Assembly: GCF_000508245.1 (NCBI RefSeq)
Contig: NC_023062.1
Coordinates: forward strand, 1-64,000
From: Mycoplasma ovis str. Michigan
GTDB taxonomy: Bacteria; Bacillota_I; Bacilli_A; Mycoplasmatales; Mycoplasmoidaceae
Direction of reading: 5' to 3'
DNA length: 64,000 bases
Of the stretch, positions 10,670 to 20,781 are shown piece after piece. Below the pieces are notes generated by a model. The model saw nothing but the letters and a program-made list of their open reading frames with translations, was not told the origin of the DNA and searched no databases. Positions within the stretch are counted from its first letter, which is position 1, and each line of letters begins with the position of its first letter. Made by a program: the position numbers and the translations under genes.

Positions 10670-12289
10670 ATTGAACACTTAGAAAGCTTTAGATCTCTTA
10701 AATCTTTTAAGAGATGCGGCTTAACCCTTTCAACATTATTTGTTAGTCTTTTCATAACTAGTCTTCCTTTTCTGGGACAACCAGAAATAGGAGTTAGTTT
10801 ACTATTCATATCTTTAATAGGTAACTATCTTTTAAGTTCCTATACAGTATTTAGACTGTTTGGAAATTTCAATAGAAGTAATGTACATTTAATTTTTTAT
10901 GTTGCTTCATTTGTATTTGTACCCTTCTTATTCTCCATTGGTTATTTTTGACTGTGAATGGATAAGGTAAATAGTGATTTACTTAGAAAGTACTTAAAAG
11001 ATCTAAAGAGACACCAAGAATATGAAGGTCAATTCTTAGCTTTTAATAGATATAAAACTGAACCAGTTGTTTGCTTGCCTAAGGATCAAGATCAAAACTT
11101 TAATAGATTAGTTAGATATAACCAGCTGGCTGGTTATAGACATTTAACTAAATACAATTCAGTCAAGGTTATAGACAATGCTAAAGATTGTCTATTCTGT
11201 ATTGTTCAGTTAATAAAGAGAGCTAAAAGATTTATACACATTGAGTATTACATATTCTCAGAAGGATATGTATTCAATTATTTAATTCGACTTTTAAAAA
11301 GAAAAGTTAATCAGGGAGTCGAAGTAAGAATAATAGTTGATGGTTGGGGGAATTACTTTAAGATCTCTCGTAAAACTCTAAGAAAAATTAGAGAATCTGG
11401 AATTCAACTAAAAATTTTTAATCCACTATTAACTAGGGGAAATGAGTTATGATGGAATTTCAGAAATCACAATAAGTTATTAGTAGTAGATAATGACTAT
11501 GCATTATTTGGAAGTTGCAATATTTCTGATGAATATTTCAACATAACTGATAAATTTTTTCCTACTTCTGAGTTATCTCTCCTTTTGGAAGGAGAGATAG
11601 TTAACTCACTAAATATATTGTTTGCATTCCATTGAGGTTTAGTGGATAGTACCAAACCTCCTAGGAAGAAGAGAGAAGAACCAGATATGTTGATAGATAA
11701 ACAACATTATTTTGGACTTAATAATCAAAAGAAAGGAAAACTAGATTTACAATTAATTCCTTCTTCTCCGTTGCTGGAAGAAAGATTAATTAAGACTAAT
11801 CTTTTGAATTTAATTCTTTCTGCAAAGAAAGTAGTAAGAATAACAACTCCTTACTTTTACCCTCCAAAAGATATATTGAATGCTCTTAAATTCGTTAGTC
11901 GGATTGGAGTGAAAGTTCAAATTATTTTGCCCAAAGAAGCAGACTTTAAAGATAAAGTCTTGAGAGTTCACAGAAAATTATTATCTAGTTTGGCTCCTAG
12001 CACAATAGAAATTTATGAGTATTTAGGATTCAATCATGAAAAACTAACCATAATAGACGATGAAATAGTCTATTTTGGTACTTACAATTGGGACTATAGA
12101 TCTCTTTATTTGAATTTTGAAAGCTCTTTATTGATTAAAGATAAAGAGATTGGATTAAAAATGAAAATATTATTTTTAAAAAGACTAAAAAACAGTCACT
12201 TAATTCAATTAACTGACTGTGATTACAAACACAAAGTATTACCAAATATATTTACTAGTATTTCTAAGTGGTGTCAATTGTTAGCCTAA
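10670..12289 (+). CDS. cls: Cardiolipin synthase (phospholipase D family)
   Basis: Joins two phosphatidylglycerols into cardiolipin at the membrane. Two PLD catalytic motifs are visible: HNKLLVVD...FGSCN and HEKLTIIDDE...FGTYN. Two or three hydrophobic segments lie in the first ~95 residues, as in bacterial Cls. If translation began at the first ATG (10958) these membrane segments would be lost, so an ATT start at 10670 is proposed. 539 residues, slightly longer than typical. Confidence 0.88.
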
Positions 12290-12319
12290 GAGTTGACAAC
12301 TATTAATAGAGCAAAGAAA

Positions 12320-12356
12320 AGATCTCAAATTGTTTTTCAAATTTGTTTTGAGATCT
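12320..12356 (+). terminator. Stem-loop after cls, possible terminator
   Basis: A perfect 10-bp inverted repeat (AGATCTCAAA / TTTGAGATCT) with a 17-base loop sits 30 bases after the cls stop. A clean T-run is lacking after the stem, so termination is inferred. The rest of the cls-prs gap (12357-12468) shows no gene. Confidence 0.4.
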
Positions 12357-12468
12357 ATTTACTTAGAGTTCCATTTTTATTGGACTCACTGACTTTTAGT
12401 GAAGTAGATATAGATATTAAGCACTGGACTTAAATAATGTATAGAGTGTCGAAAAATTAGATTTAAAA

Positions 12469-13467
12469 GTGATCTCACAAGAAAGTCTTTACTTTTACAT
12501 AAATATTTCTCAGTCTCTAAAGGATAATCTTGAGAAAAAATTTAAGTTAACTTTTTCAGAATTAAATTTATTGTCTTTTCCTGATGGAGAATACTTTGTT
12601 CAACCCAAAGTTTCTGTAAGGGGTAAGAAAGTATTTATTTTGCACAGTCTTTCTTATCCTGTTAATGACAATTTGATGAAATTATTGATTTCAATAGATG
12701 CAATCAAAAGATCTGCCGCTAAAGAAATTAATTTAATTATTACGTATTTAGCCTATTCTAGACAGGATAGAAAAACACATGAAAGATCTCCAATAACTTC
12801 TAAATTGATTTCTAATCTTATTAGCGCTTCAGGTGCAAATAAGATTACAACTGTAGATTTGCATTGCGATCAAATCGAAGGATTTTTTGATATAACGATA
12901 GATCACTTGTATTCTGTTCCACTATTTGCCGAGTATCTAATTAGAACTTACGGCAATGAACTTAAAAATTTTGTTATAGTTTCACCAGATTTTGGAGCAA
13001 CTAAGAGAGCAAGAATGCTCTCACATTTACTCTCAATTCCTATGGTGATTATGGAAAAGATTAGAAATACAGATGGAGAAATTAATGAACATAACATTTA
13101 CGGAGATGTCAAGCACAAAAGATGTTTAATTTTTGATGACATTATTGGAACTGGAGGAACTGTAATACTAGCCACAAGAACTTTAAAAAAAATGGGAGCA
13201 GAGTCTATTACTATCTGCTCCACTCACGGATTGTTTAGTGGAGGAGCTTGAAAACTATTTGATTCTTCTTATAAAGAGAAGTTATTCTCCGAAATATTAG
13301 TTTCTGATAGTATTCCCTTACAGGAAAATAGAGAATATGTTAAAGTAATTAGCTTGGCTAAATTACTTTCACAAGTAATAGATGTTTATTCCAAGGGAAT
13401 AGGATCTTTGTCTAGTATATATGAATCTCTTAAATCTGAAGTATTACAGTTAAGTTCAAAGCTTTAA
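12469..13467 (+). CDS. prs: Ribose-phosphate pyrophosphokinase
   Basis: Makes PRPP from ribose-5-P and ATP for nucleotide salvage. Seen: FPDGEYFVQ near the start, YLAYSRQDRKT (ATP site), TVDLHCDQIEGFF, the VSPDFGATKRARM segment, and the PRPP-binding loop CLIFDDIIGTGGT. 332 residues with a GTG start and Trp encoded by TGA at 13249. Length and motifs are standard. Confidence 0.95.
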
Positions 13468-13477
13468 TAATTTTTCT

Positions 13478-14722
13478 ATAGTTTTTTCCAAAAAAAGTAA
13501 TTTTTTAAGGGAACTTAAGAGTAGAGGTGTACTTTACAACTCTACACCTATAGAAAACTTAGAAAAGTTATTAGATTCTGGTTGAGGTATTTATGTTGGT
13601 TTTGATTTAACTGCTAACTCTCTTCACTGAGGTCACTATTTATTATTGGCTATATTAAATAGGGCATCTGAGTATCAAATACCAACAGTAATAGTTATTG
13701 GTGATTTCACAACACCTATAGGTGATGCCTCTTGAAGAGCAGATGATAGAAAAAAAATTACTAATTCTGAATTAAGTGAAAATCTTGAGAAAATTAGAGA
13801 ACAATTGAAAAGATTGTCTCCTAATTCTGAATTAATTCAGAATTCACAATTTTATTCTTCTTTTTCAATTAATTCTGTCTTTGATCTATTGCCTTTTTTC
13901 AATGCAAATAGCTTATTAAATAAAGATTTCTTGAAGATGAGATGAGACAAAGAAAGCCTAACTTTAAAAGATATTTTTTATCCTGTTTTGCAATCTTATG
14001 ACTTTTATTCTTTGGTTAAGAATAAAAATATAGGCATTCAATTAGGGGGTCAAGACCAGTGGGGAAATATTACTACAGGAATTGAATTCATAAAAAGAAA
14101 ACAAGAAAATTTATCAGTTGGAGGATTTACAATCCCATTATTGACTGACTCATCTGGCTCGAAGTTTGGTAAAAGCACCAAAGGAGCTTTGTTTTTAGAC
14201 AACAAATTAAGTTCTGAATACAAAGTTTTTCAATATTTCTGAAATCTTTCAGATCAACAATTAAAAAATTTGTCTAATTTTGTATTTTCTATTTCTTTGG
14301 AAGAATTAGAATTACCTCCTCAAGAACTAAAACAGAAAATTATTAGAGAATTATTTACTAATGTCTATTCACTAGAAAAATTTCAAAGAGTTCAAAAGAT
14401 TTCTGATTTCTTATTTGATGTTCAAAAACAATCAGAAAATTATCAATGAACTCAAGAAGAATTAGAACTATTAATGGAAGAGATTCCCTCTTACAGTTCT
14501 AGTGAGTTAATGAATGTGTCTAACATATTAATTCAATTAGGGTTATCTAATTCTCACAGCGAATCCAAAAGATTAGTTGAACAAGATGGGTGTATATTTG
14601 GTTTTGGAAAGAAATTAACTAATCACAAAGAAAAATTAGATATTTCTTTGTTTCAACATAGTTTTTTTTTAATTAGAAAGGGGGAAAAAGATTTTGGAAT
14701 TTTTAAGCTAATTACTAATTAA
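13478..14722 (+). CDS. tyrS: Tyrosyl-tRNA synthetase
   Basis: Charges tRNA-Tyr. Seen: LTANSLHWGHYLLL (HIGH motif as HWGH, its Trp encoded by TGA), the tyrosine-binding IGIQLGGQDQWGN segment, KFGKS (KMSKS motif), and a C-terminal S4-like RNA-binding domain (LIQLGLSNSHSESKRLV). 414 residues, as expected. No ATG/GTG/TTG exists between the upstream stop at 13451 and the conserved RELKSRG start region; ATA 13478 is the only plausible initiator. Confidence 0.92.
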
Positions 14723-14724
14723 AT

Positions 14725-16101
14725 ATGTTGCTTCTCTCCAAGATAATTCAGAAGATTCTAGCTAGAAAGATTAAACATAATTTTCTAGCTAGAGTAATTG
14801 GAGAGAAAGAAATGGAATTAATCTTTGAAGAATTGAAGAGTGAATTTATTAAGTCAGATGTGAACTATGAGGTAGTAGAACAATTCTTTAAGGAGATTCA
14901 AGATTCTATTAGAGAAGAAAAGAGAATCTTTATGGGGAAAGAGGAAGTTCAATTGGAACTCTATGAAAAGATCAGAGATAAATTAATTAATTCTTTGGGA
15001 GTTGAGGCTGAACCCTTGAAACTGAGAAAAAAAGGAAGAAACAAGATTCTTTTGATAGGGACTAATGGAGCTGGGAAAACCACTACTGTAGCTAAGTTAG
15101 CTTACTATCTGAAGACCAAGAAAAATATTGAAAATATTGAGACAGTAAGCTTGGATGCTAATAGAGCAGCAGCTTTTGAGCAATTACAACAATTAGTTAC
15201 TCCCTTTGGAATAAAGAGTCACTTTATTAAAGAATTAACTGGTTCAGCAGGTCTTCAAGAATTTGAAAATCAAGCGAATTCAAGAGAAGTCAACTTAGTT
15301 CTTTATGACAGTGGTGGCGTTCTTCCCAAGGATGCAGAAGGTTTAAGTTATCTGAAAAAACTTAGTTCTATAGTTAACCCGACTGAGACTATTTTAGTTC
15401 TGGATGCTTTAGCTGGCCAGGAGTCTCTAGAAATAGTTAAGTTATTCTGTGAGAGTATAAATGTAGACAGTTTTATAGTAACTAAATCAGATTCTATGTC
15501 TCCGCTGGGAGCGGCATTATCTGCTCACTATTTTTATAAGTTACCCATTAAGTTTTTGGGAGAAGGTGAAAAAATAGAAGATTTAGTAGTCTTTTACCCT
15601 GACAGAATTGTGTCTAAATTGCTAGGAGAAGGTGATGTTCAAACTTTGGCGGAAAAAATAGAAGAAAAGGAAGTTGATACCAACATAGCTGAAAAGTCAA
15701 TCTACAAATTTTTGAAGGGAAAGTTTGATTTAGAAGATTTAATTATTCAGTTAAGAGAAGTTAAAAAATTAGGTTCTTTAGGAGGTCTCCTTAAAATGTT
15801 TCCAATGTTTAGTAATATGTCTGAAAGACTGATGAGTAAGTCTTCAGAAGTTGAAGAAGAGTTTGCAAAGTGGGAGGTATTAATTCAATCAATGACTCCA
15901 TATGAAAAGAAAAATCCAAAGATTATTAAAGCTGAGAGTAGTAGAAGAGCTAGAATAGTTAAAGGTTCTGGTAGAAAGGTAGAAGAATTAAATAGATTAC
16001 TGAATAAATGAGAACAAACAAAGAAAAAAGCTCAAGAGATCGGAAAAAAGTTGTTAAATAAACAAGTGGATTTAACTAGTTTATTAGACTATTTCAAATA
16101 G
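14725..16101 (+). CDS. ffh: Signal recognition particle protein Ffh
   Basis: Binds signal sequences and, with 4.5S RNA and FtsY, delivers nascent membrane proteins to Sec. Seen: N domain, G1 GTNGAGKTT at about 112-119, G4 TKSD, and an M domain with LGSLGGLLKMFPM and SRRARIVKGSGRKVEE. G-domain motifs are divergent: DANRAAAFEQL (usually DTYRPAA) and YDSGGV (usually DTAGR). 458 residues after reading TGA at 16012 as Trp. Two bases separate it from tyrS. Confidence 0.92.
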
Positions 16102-16153
16102 TTATTAAATAATCTTTAAATTAGAAAATAAAATAATTCAAGAAGGTAGAGTT

Positions 16154-16231
16154 GTAGCAATAGCTCAATTGGGATAGAGCACAAACCTTCTAAGTTTGCG
16201 GTTGTAGGTTCGAGTCCTTCTTGCTACGCCA
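16154..16231 (+). tRNA. tRNA-Arg (UCU)
   Basis: Acceptor GTAGCAA/TTGCTAC, anticodon stem CAAAC/GTTTG with loop CTTCTAA giving anticodon TCT, T-loop TTCGAGT, encoded CCA. Confidence 0.92.
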
Positions 16232-16244
16232 GATTTAATTAATT

Positions 16245-16658
16245 TTGCCTAAATATGAGATCATGTTCTTGGTTGATTCTAGTTGCACAGAAGAAGAGTC
16301 AACAAAAGAAGTAGCACCTTTAATAGATCTTTTTAAGGAAGAAGAGGGTTACGGTTTAAGTGTTTCTTGATCAGATAAGTTAGCTTATCCCATTAAGCAT
16401 AAAAAAGAAGCTCATAGATATCTTTTAAACTTCAATACTACTGATTCAGAAAAGTTAGTAAAGTTTAGAACTTTATCAAGTCTGAATCCAAAAATACTTA
16501 GACATTTAATTATTAATATAGAGAAAAACTATGGATATAGAAGTAGTGTTAATCCCAAGAAAATACGAGCCGCAGAGCTTAGAGCAAAAAAATATCAAGA
16601 ATTCAAAGCAAGAAAACAAAGAGCTGGTTTTAAGCCGGGGATCAATAAAATTGTTTAA
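16245..16658 (+). CDS. rpsF: 30S ribosomal protein S6
   Basis: S6 binds S18 on the small-subunit platform. The start KYEIMFLVDSS matches the family's first strand, followed by LAYPIKHKKEAHRYLLNF, the conserved central strand. 137 residues. TTG at 16245 is chosen because the conserved KYEIMF begins three codons later. First gene of the classic rpsF-ssb-rpsR-dnaB block. Confidence 0.92.
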
Positions 16659-16672
16659 TTTTTGATAACTCA

Positions 16673-17200
16673 ATGTTGCCAAAAGGATATTTAATAGGAA
16701 ACTTTACAGCGGATCCAGTTCCAGGGATTACAAGTAGTTCTCAAGATTACTCTAGATTTTCAGTAGCTTGTAGCGAAAACTATACTAGAGTAAATCAATC
16801 AGCTAAAACGCATTATTACAACTGTATTGCTTGGGGAAAAAGAGCTCAATACATTTCTACATATCTAAAAAAAGGAGATAGTGTATTTATTGAGTTCACT
16901 TTGTTAACCAATAATTACACAAATATAGAAGGAAGAGTGATTAAGAGAGTGGATCTACAAGTAGATAAGATAGAAATGTTGTATCAAAGATTGAATAAAG
17001 TCTTTGATTCAGGAATCTTGAGTTCTGATACTAATGTAGAAGATAAATATCTACTAAAGAATCATGAGGAACATTTGGTAGATAATAACCTTTCTCCTCT
17101 GCCTGAGTTTACCAAGTCTGAGGAAGTTAAGGAAGAATCTGTTGTTCCAGATCTTGAGCTAGAGGATATTTACAATATGAAAAAAGAAGTGGACAGTTAG
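16673..17200 (+). CDS. ssb: Single-stranded DNA-binding protein
   Basis: OB-fold protein coating ssDNA in replication. Seen: GNFTADPVPGIT, FSVACSENY, the YYNCIAWGKRAQYISTYLKKGD core, and a long acidic C-terminal tail. The usual DDIPF tip is not evident (it ends NMKKEVDS), so contact with partner proteins may differ. 175 residues; located between rpsF and rpsR. Confidence 0.93.
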   Translation: MLPKGYLIGNFTADPVPGITSSSQDYSRFSVACSENYTRVNQSAKTHYYNCIAWGKRAQYISTYLKKGDSVFIEFTLLTNNYTNIEGRVIKRVDLQVDKIEMLYQRLNKVFDSGILSSDTNVEDKYLLKNHEEHLVDNNLSPLPEFTKSEEVKEESVVPDLELEDIYNMKKEVDS

Positions 17201-17203
17201 GGG

Positions 17204-17527
17204 ATGGAAGATTCTACAGAAAAAACAGAAAATTCAACAACTTCAACTACAGAAACAACACCTGTAACTCCCCCAAGTAAGCCTACAGAGACTCCTCCAC
17301 AAAAACCCTTTAGAAAACACAGATTCAAAAAACCTTGTTGAATTTGTAGACAAGGAAAGTTATTAATTGATTACAAAGAAGTCGAATTCTTGCAAAACTA
17401 CTTAAAGAAATACAACAAGATATTGATCCACAAAATTTCTGGAAACTGTCTGAAACACCAACATCAATTAACTCAAGCTATAAAAAGAGCCAGATACATT
17501 GGTTTATTACCATTTGTGGCAGATTAG
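17204..17527 (+). CDS. rpsR: 30S ribosomal protein S18
   Basis: The core KKPCWICRQGKLLIDYKEVEFLQNYL..YNKIL and QHQLTQAIKRARYIGLLPF match S18. Its Trp is encoded by TGA, so the gene is truncated under the standard code. 107 residues with a Thr/Pro/Glu-rich N-terminal extension of about 35 residues not found in typical S18 (about 75-80). GGGG precedes ATG 17204. Confidence 0.92.
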
Positions 17528-17549
17528 TTTTTCTTCTTAGTTATTAAGT

Positions 17550-19082
17550 ATTTTTTTACCAGAGAAAGAGAAGGAGAGCAAGAAATCTCTTTTTATAGAT
17601 GGAGATATTTCTTGGGTAGAAAAGGCAATTCTTTCTTCTTATATCTATAATTATTCAGAAGTAATTAATTTTGCAGAAGTAGAGACTGTTCCGCCTGAGT
17701 TTTTCCAAAATCAAGTACCTAGACATATATTTCAAGCTTTATCAAGTCTTGATACTAAGAATGGGACTTTTGATCCCATTCTTATATATGAATCTTTAAA
17801 AAGTAATCACAATTCCAATCAATCTTTTTTAGATAATTGTTTAGAATATCTAACTAATCTTCCAAGAAGAGCTAGTTATTTTAATTTCAGAAAATATCTA
17901 GAGATACTTAAAAACCATTGAATCAAAAAAGAATTAAATAGTTTATCTCAAGAAATTTTGCAAACAAGATGAAATGTAGAAGTTATCAATGACTTAATAG
18001 AAAAATGAGAGAAATCTTTTTTAGACATTACTCTAAAAGACAGAACACTTAATTTTCTTAGTTCTAAGGAAGTCGTTAGATCTTATGAGAATTTAATAGA
18101 AAATAGTCAGTTACAGGATTTTGAACTTTATTTAACTACGGGGTATAACCTTTTAGATAAAAAGATTAAAGGTTTTAAGCCTGGTCATTTAATAGTTATT
18201 GCTTCTAGACCTGGAGTAGGAAAAACTACTTTTGCACTTAATTTAATTAGTAATAACTTCCATAAGATTGCTCCCCCCTTTAAATCTGAAAAAGAAAATG
18301 CTATAGGCATTTTCTCTCTAGAAATGATTAACGAAATCATCATTGAGAAGTTGATTGCCATTGATTCCAAAATAGACTTATTTACCTTACAAGGATTATC
18401 TGAAGGTAAGAAAGTTGAAGAAATAGATTTAAAGGTTATTGAAGCTTCGAAAAAAAAGATTTCTCAAGCTAATTTATTATTTTGCGATGATGCAAATATT
18501 ACTTTGGGAAAAATAATTGCAACAATTAAATTGTGATCTCGTAAATATTTATTAAAGCTAGTTATTATTGATTACTTACAATTAATCAATTTACCACTAG
18601 AAAAGGAATTAAGTAGTTGAAACCCTAATCAAAAGATTAGTCACATATCTAGACAATTAAAAATTCTTGCTATAGATCTAAATATTTGCATTCTTACCTT
18701 ATCACAATTAAATAGAAAGTTAGAAGAAAGAAAAGGGTCAGACAAAGTCCCTGTTCTTTCTGACCTCAGAGATTCTGGATCTATTGAGCAAGATTCAGAT
18801 GTAGTTATCTTTTTATTTCCAACCCCCAGTTCTAAAAAGGTGAAGGATTCCCCTTCATCCAAAAAATCTTCTTATAAATCAAAAAAATATAGATTTGAAG
18901 AAGATGATGAAGAGCTAGAAGAAGATATAGAGGAAATACTTGTTGAAGAGGAAGAATTTAAAAAAATTGAAGATATTTCACTAAAGATTGGGAAGAATAG
19001 ACACGGACCAATAGGAACCATCAAATTTACTTTAGACAAGGAAATAGGCAAATTCCTTTCCGTAAAGCAAACCCCTTATTAA
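17550..19082 (+). CDS. dnaB: Replicative DNA helicase DnaB
   Basis: Unwinds the fork ahead of the polymerase. Seen: N-terminal [11 protein letters not shown], Walker [20 protein letters not shown], the IIDYLQLIN Walker [29 protein letters not shown], and C-terminal [13 protein letters not shown]. An acidic/basic insertion of about 55 residues (18840-18975) interrupts the last conserved block. No standard start is available upstream; ATT 17550 (or ATA 17595) is proposed. About 510 residues. Confidence 0.92.
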
Positions 19083-19084
19083 AA

Positions 19085-19173
19085 TGGTGCGTTTAGAGGG
19101 GATCGAACCCACACATCTTTCTAAGATACTAGCTCCTAAGGCTAGCGCGTCTGCCAATTCCGCCATAAACGCA
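19085..19173 (-). tRNA. tRNA-Leu (UAG)
   Basis: Minus-strand cloverleaf with long variable arm. Acceptor TGCGTTT/AAACGCA, anticodon stem CTAGC/GCTAG with loop CTTAGGA, T-loop TTCGATC, CCA encoded. Its 3' end is two bases from the convergent dnaB stop. Confidence 0.92.
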
Positions 19174-19186
19174 TATAAACGTAAAT

Positions 19187-19261
19187 TGGTGCCGAATACA
19201 GGATTCTAACCCATCTCAATCGATTACAAGTCGACCGCTTTTACCACTAAGCTAATCCGGC
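19187..19261 (-). tRNA. tRNA-Thr (UGU)
   Basis: Acceptor GCCGGAT/ATTCGGC, anticodon stem TCGA/TCGA with loop CTTGTAA, T-arm with TTAGAAT, CCA encoded. Confidence 0.9.
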
Positions 19262-19263
19262 TT

Positions 19264-19338
19264 TGGTGGGTTGTGAGGGATTTGAACCCCCGACCTACTG
19301 CTTGTAAGGCAGTTGCTCTCCCACTGAGCTAACAACCC
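19264..19338 (-). tRNA. tRNA-Val (UAC)
   Basis: Acceptor GGGTTGT/ACAACCC, anticodon stem ACTGC/GCAGT with loop CTTACAA, T-loop TTCAAAT, CCA encoded. Confidence 0.93.
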
Positions 19339-19340
19339 CT

Positions 19341-19416
19341 TGGCGATCTGTATGGGATTCAAACCCATGCATGCATGCGTGAAAGGCATGTGTGTTAATC
19401 ACTTCACCAACAGACC
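19341..19416 (-). tRNA. tRNA-Glu (UUC)
   Basis: Acceptor GGTCTGT/ACAGATC (one G-T pair), anticodon loop CTTTCAC giving TTC, T-loop TTTGAAT, CCA encoded. The 14 bases before the T-arm carry a GCATGCATGCATG alternation. Confidence 0.9.
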
Positions 19417-19425
19417 TTAATAAAT

Positions 19426-19500
19426 TGGCGGCCACAGCAGGGATCGAACCTGCGACCAAACGGTTAACAGCCGTTTGCTCTACCACTGAGCTATATGGCC
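19426..19500 (-). tRNA. tRNA-Asn (GUU)
   Basis: Acceptor GGCCATA/TGTGGCC, anticodon stem AACGG/CCGTT with loop CTGTTAA, T-loop TTCGATC, CCA encoded. First tRNA of the minus-strand cluster. Confidence 0.92.
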
Positions 19501-19527
19501 TTCAAGAGTTCACAAATCAATACCATT

Positions 19528-19544
19528 TGGTCTCTTAGAGACCA
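19528..19544. repeat. Short perfect hairpin between tRNA cluster and yitT-like gene
   Basis: TGGTCTC and GAGACCA flank a TTA loop in the divergent region between the minus-strand tRNAs and the plus-strand membrane gene. Its role is unknown; it could be an operator or part of a leader. Confidence 0.35.
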
Positions 19545-19579
19545 TATGAGCCTCAAACTGATTGTAAATTCTATTTGAA

Positions 19580-19585
19580 TATAAT
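19580..19585 (+). promoter_or_regulatory. Candidate -10 box for the yitT-like gene
   Basis: A perfect TATAAT lies 16 bases before the GTG at 19602, in a divergent intergenic region where a promoter must exist. No convincing -35 is seen, which is common in mycoplasmas. In AT-rich DNA such hexamers also occur by chance. Confidence 0.3.
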
Positions 19586-19601
19586 TTTCAGCTAATTTCT
19601 A

Positions 19602-20777
19602 GTGTCTTCGTTTAATCTGAATTACCAAAATTCGAACCTTTCAGATGTAGTAGATACTAGAAATCTTTCTTTTAAAACCACTGGAGGTTTATCTTTTCAA
19701 AAAGTTTGATCACTAAAAAATCAAAAAGCAAAGATTGCTTTAGTTATTTTTTTGGGTTTTTGTTCAGGGTGTTTGAACTTTTTTTTTGTTGAAAGAGTAG
19801 CAATATATAACCCTGGATTATTGTCCATATGACAAGCAATAGGTAGATGCGTTAAAAGTGTTTCTTCTGATCAAGAAACAACAAAGATAATTTATTTAAT
19901 TTTTTTCTGAGTTTTTAACTCCATTATTAACTTAGTATTGGCACTAAGTACTTACAGGGTAATAGGAAAAGAAATGACAAGATTAAGTGTCTTGTTTATA
20001 GTTGGATCTTCAGTTACTGGTTTAGCTTTGTCTTATTTACCTGACGGTTGAAAACTAAAAGAGTTTTTTTTATTTTCTAGTCCATTTTCAAATACAGAAC
20101 AAAATGGAAATGGAAAAAATCATTTTTTAGTTTGAGAGGCTGTTACTCAACCTCCTCCACCTCCACCCAATTCCATTAAAAATGGAGTTCTTATTTTGTT
20201 TCTTTATGCAATAGTCTTTTCATTTTTAAATGCTTTAATAACTTCACTTTTGTATGCTTTGGGAGGTTGTGGAGGAGGAGTTGATTGAATTATCTTTTAT
20301 TTATTTAGAGCAAAGTCGTACTTTGCTAATAAATTAATCTTTTATACTGGGTTTTGCTTTCTAATATTCTCGTATATAACGGGAAGTTATATACCTTGAG
20401 CAGTAAGCAAAGGAAAAAATGGATCCAGTTTAATCTCTAATTTCTTTTCTCCACTCTTCTTTGCACTACTTATTTCTTTATTTGTAAGAAGATTTATATT
20501 TAATGTTTTTTATCCTAGATTTAAATTCATTAATGTAAAAATTTTTACAAATAAATTCTTAGATATTAGAAAAGAATTAATAGAAAGAAAGTTTCCACAC
20601 AGTTTTACAATAGTTCCCTCTTTTGGAAGTTATAGTTTAAGATCTCAAGCACAGCTTGAGTTCATTTGTCTTTTGATTGAGTTACAAGAATTAACTAAGT
20701 TAGTGAGAACAATAGATAAGGATTGCTTTATTTGCTCAGTTCCTATTAGATCTTTAAATGCAAGAATAAAAATGTAG
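19602..20777 (+). CDS. YitT-like (DUF161/DUF2179) membrane protein
   Basis: 391 residues with about six membrane segments followed by a soluble C-terminal domain. YNPGLLSIWQAIGR and LGGCGGGVDWIIFYLFRAK resemble the YitT family's NPG and GGssGG-D elements, and the C-terminal RKFPHSFTIVPSFGSY looks like DUF2179. Eight or more TGA are read as Trp. A proline-run loop (about residues 185-195) is unusual. Transport substrate is unknown for the family. GTG start. Confidence 0.65.
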
Positions 20778-20781
20778 CAAT

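Noticed and set aside
18271-18276. C6 run in dnaB as a slippage switch
   Set aside because: Six is short and the gene is essential; no evidence of variable frame.
19295-19486. Open frame across the minus-strand tRNAs
   Set aside because: It only spans tRNA-Val, Glu and Asn sequences; no protein character.
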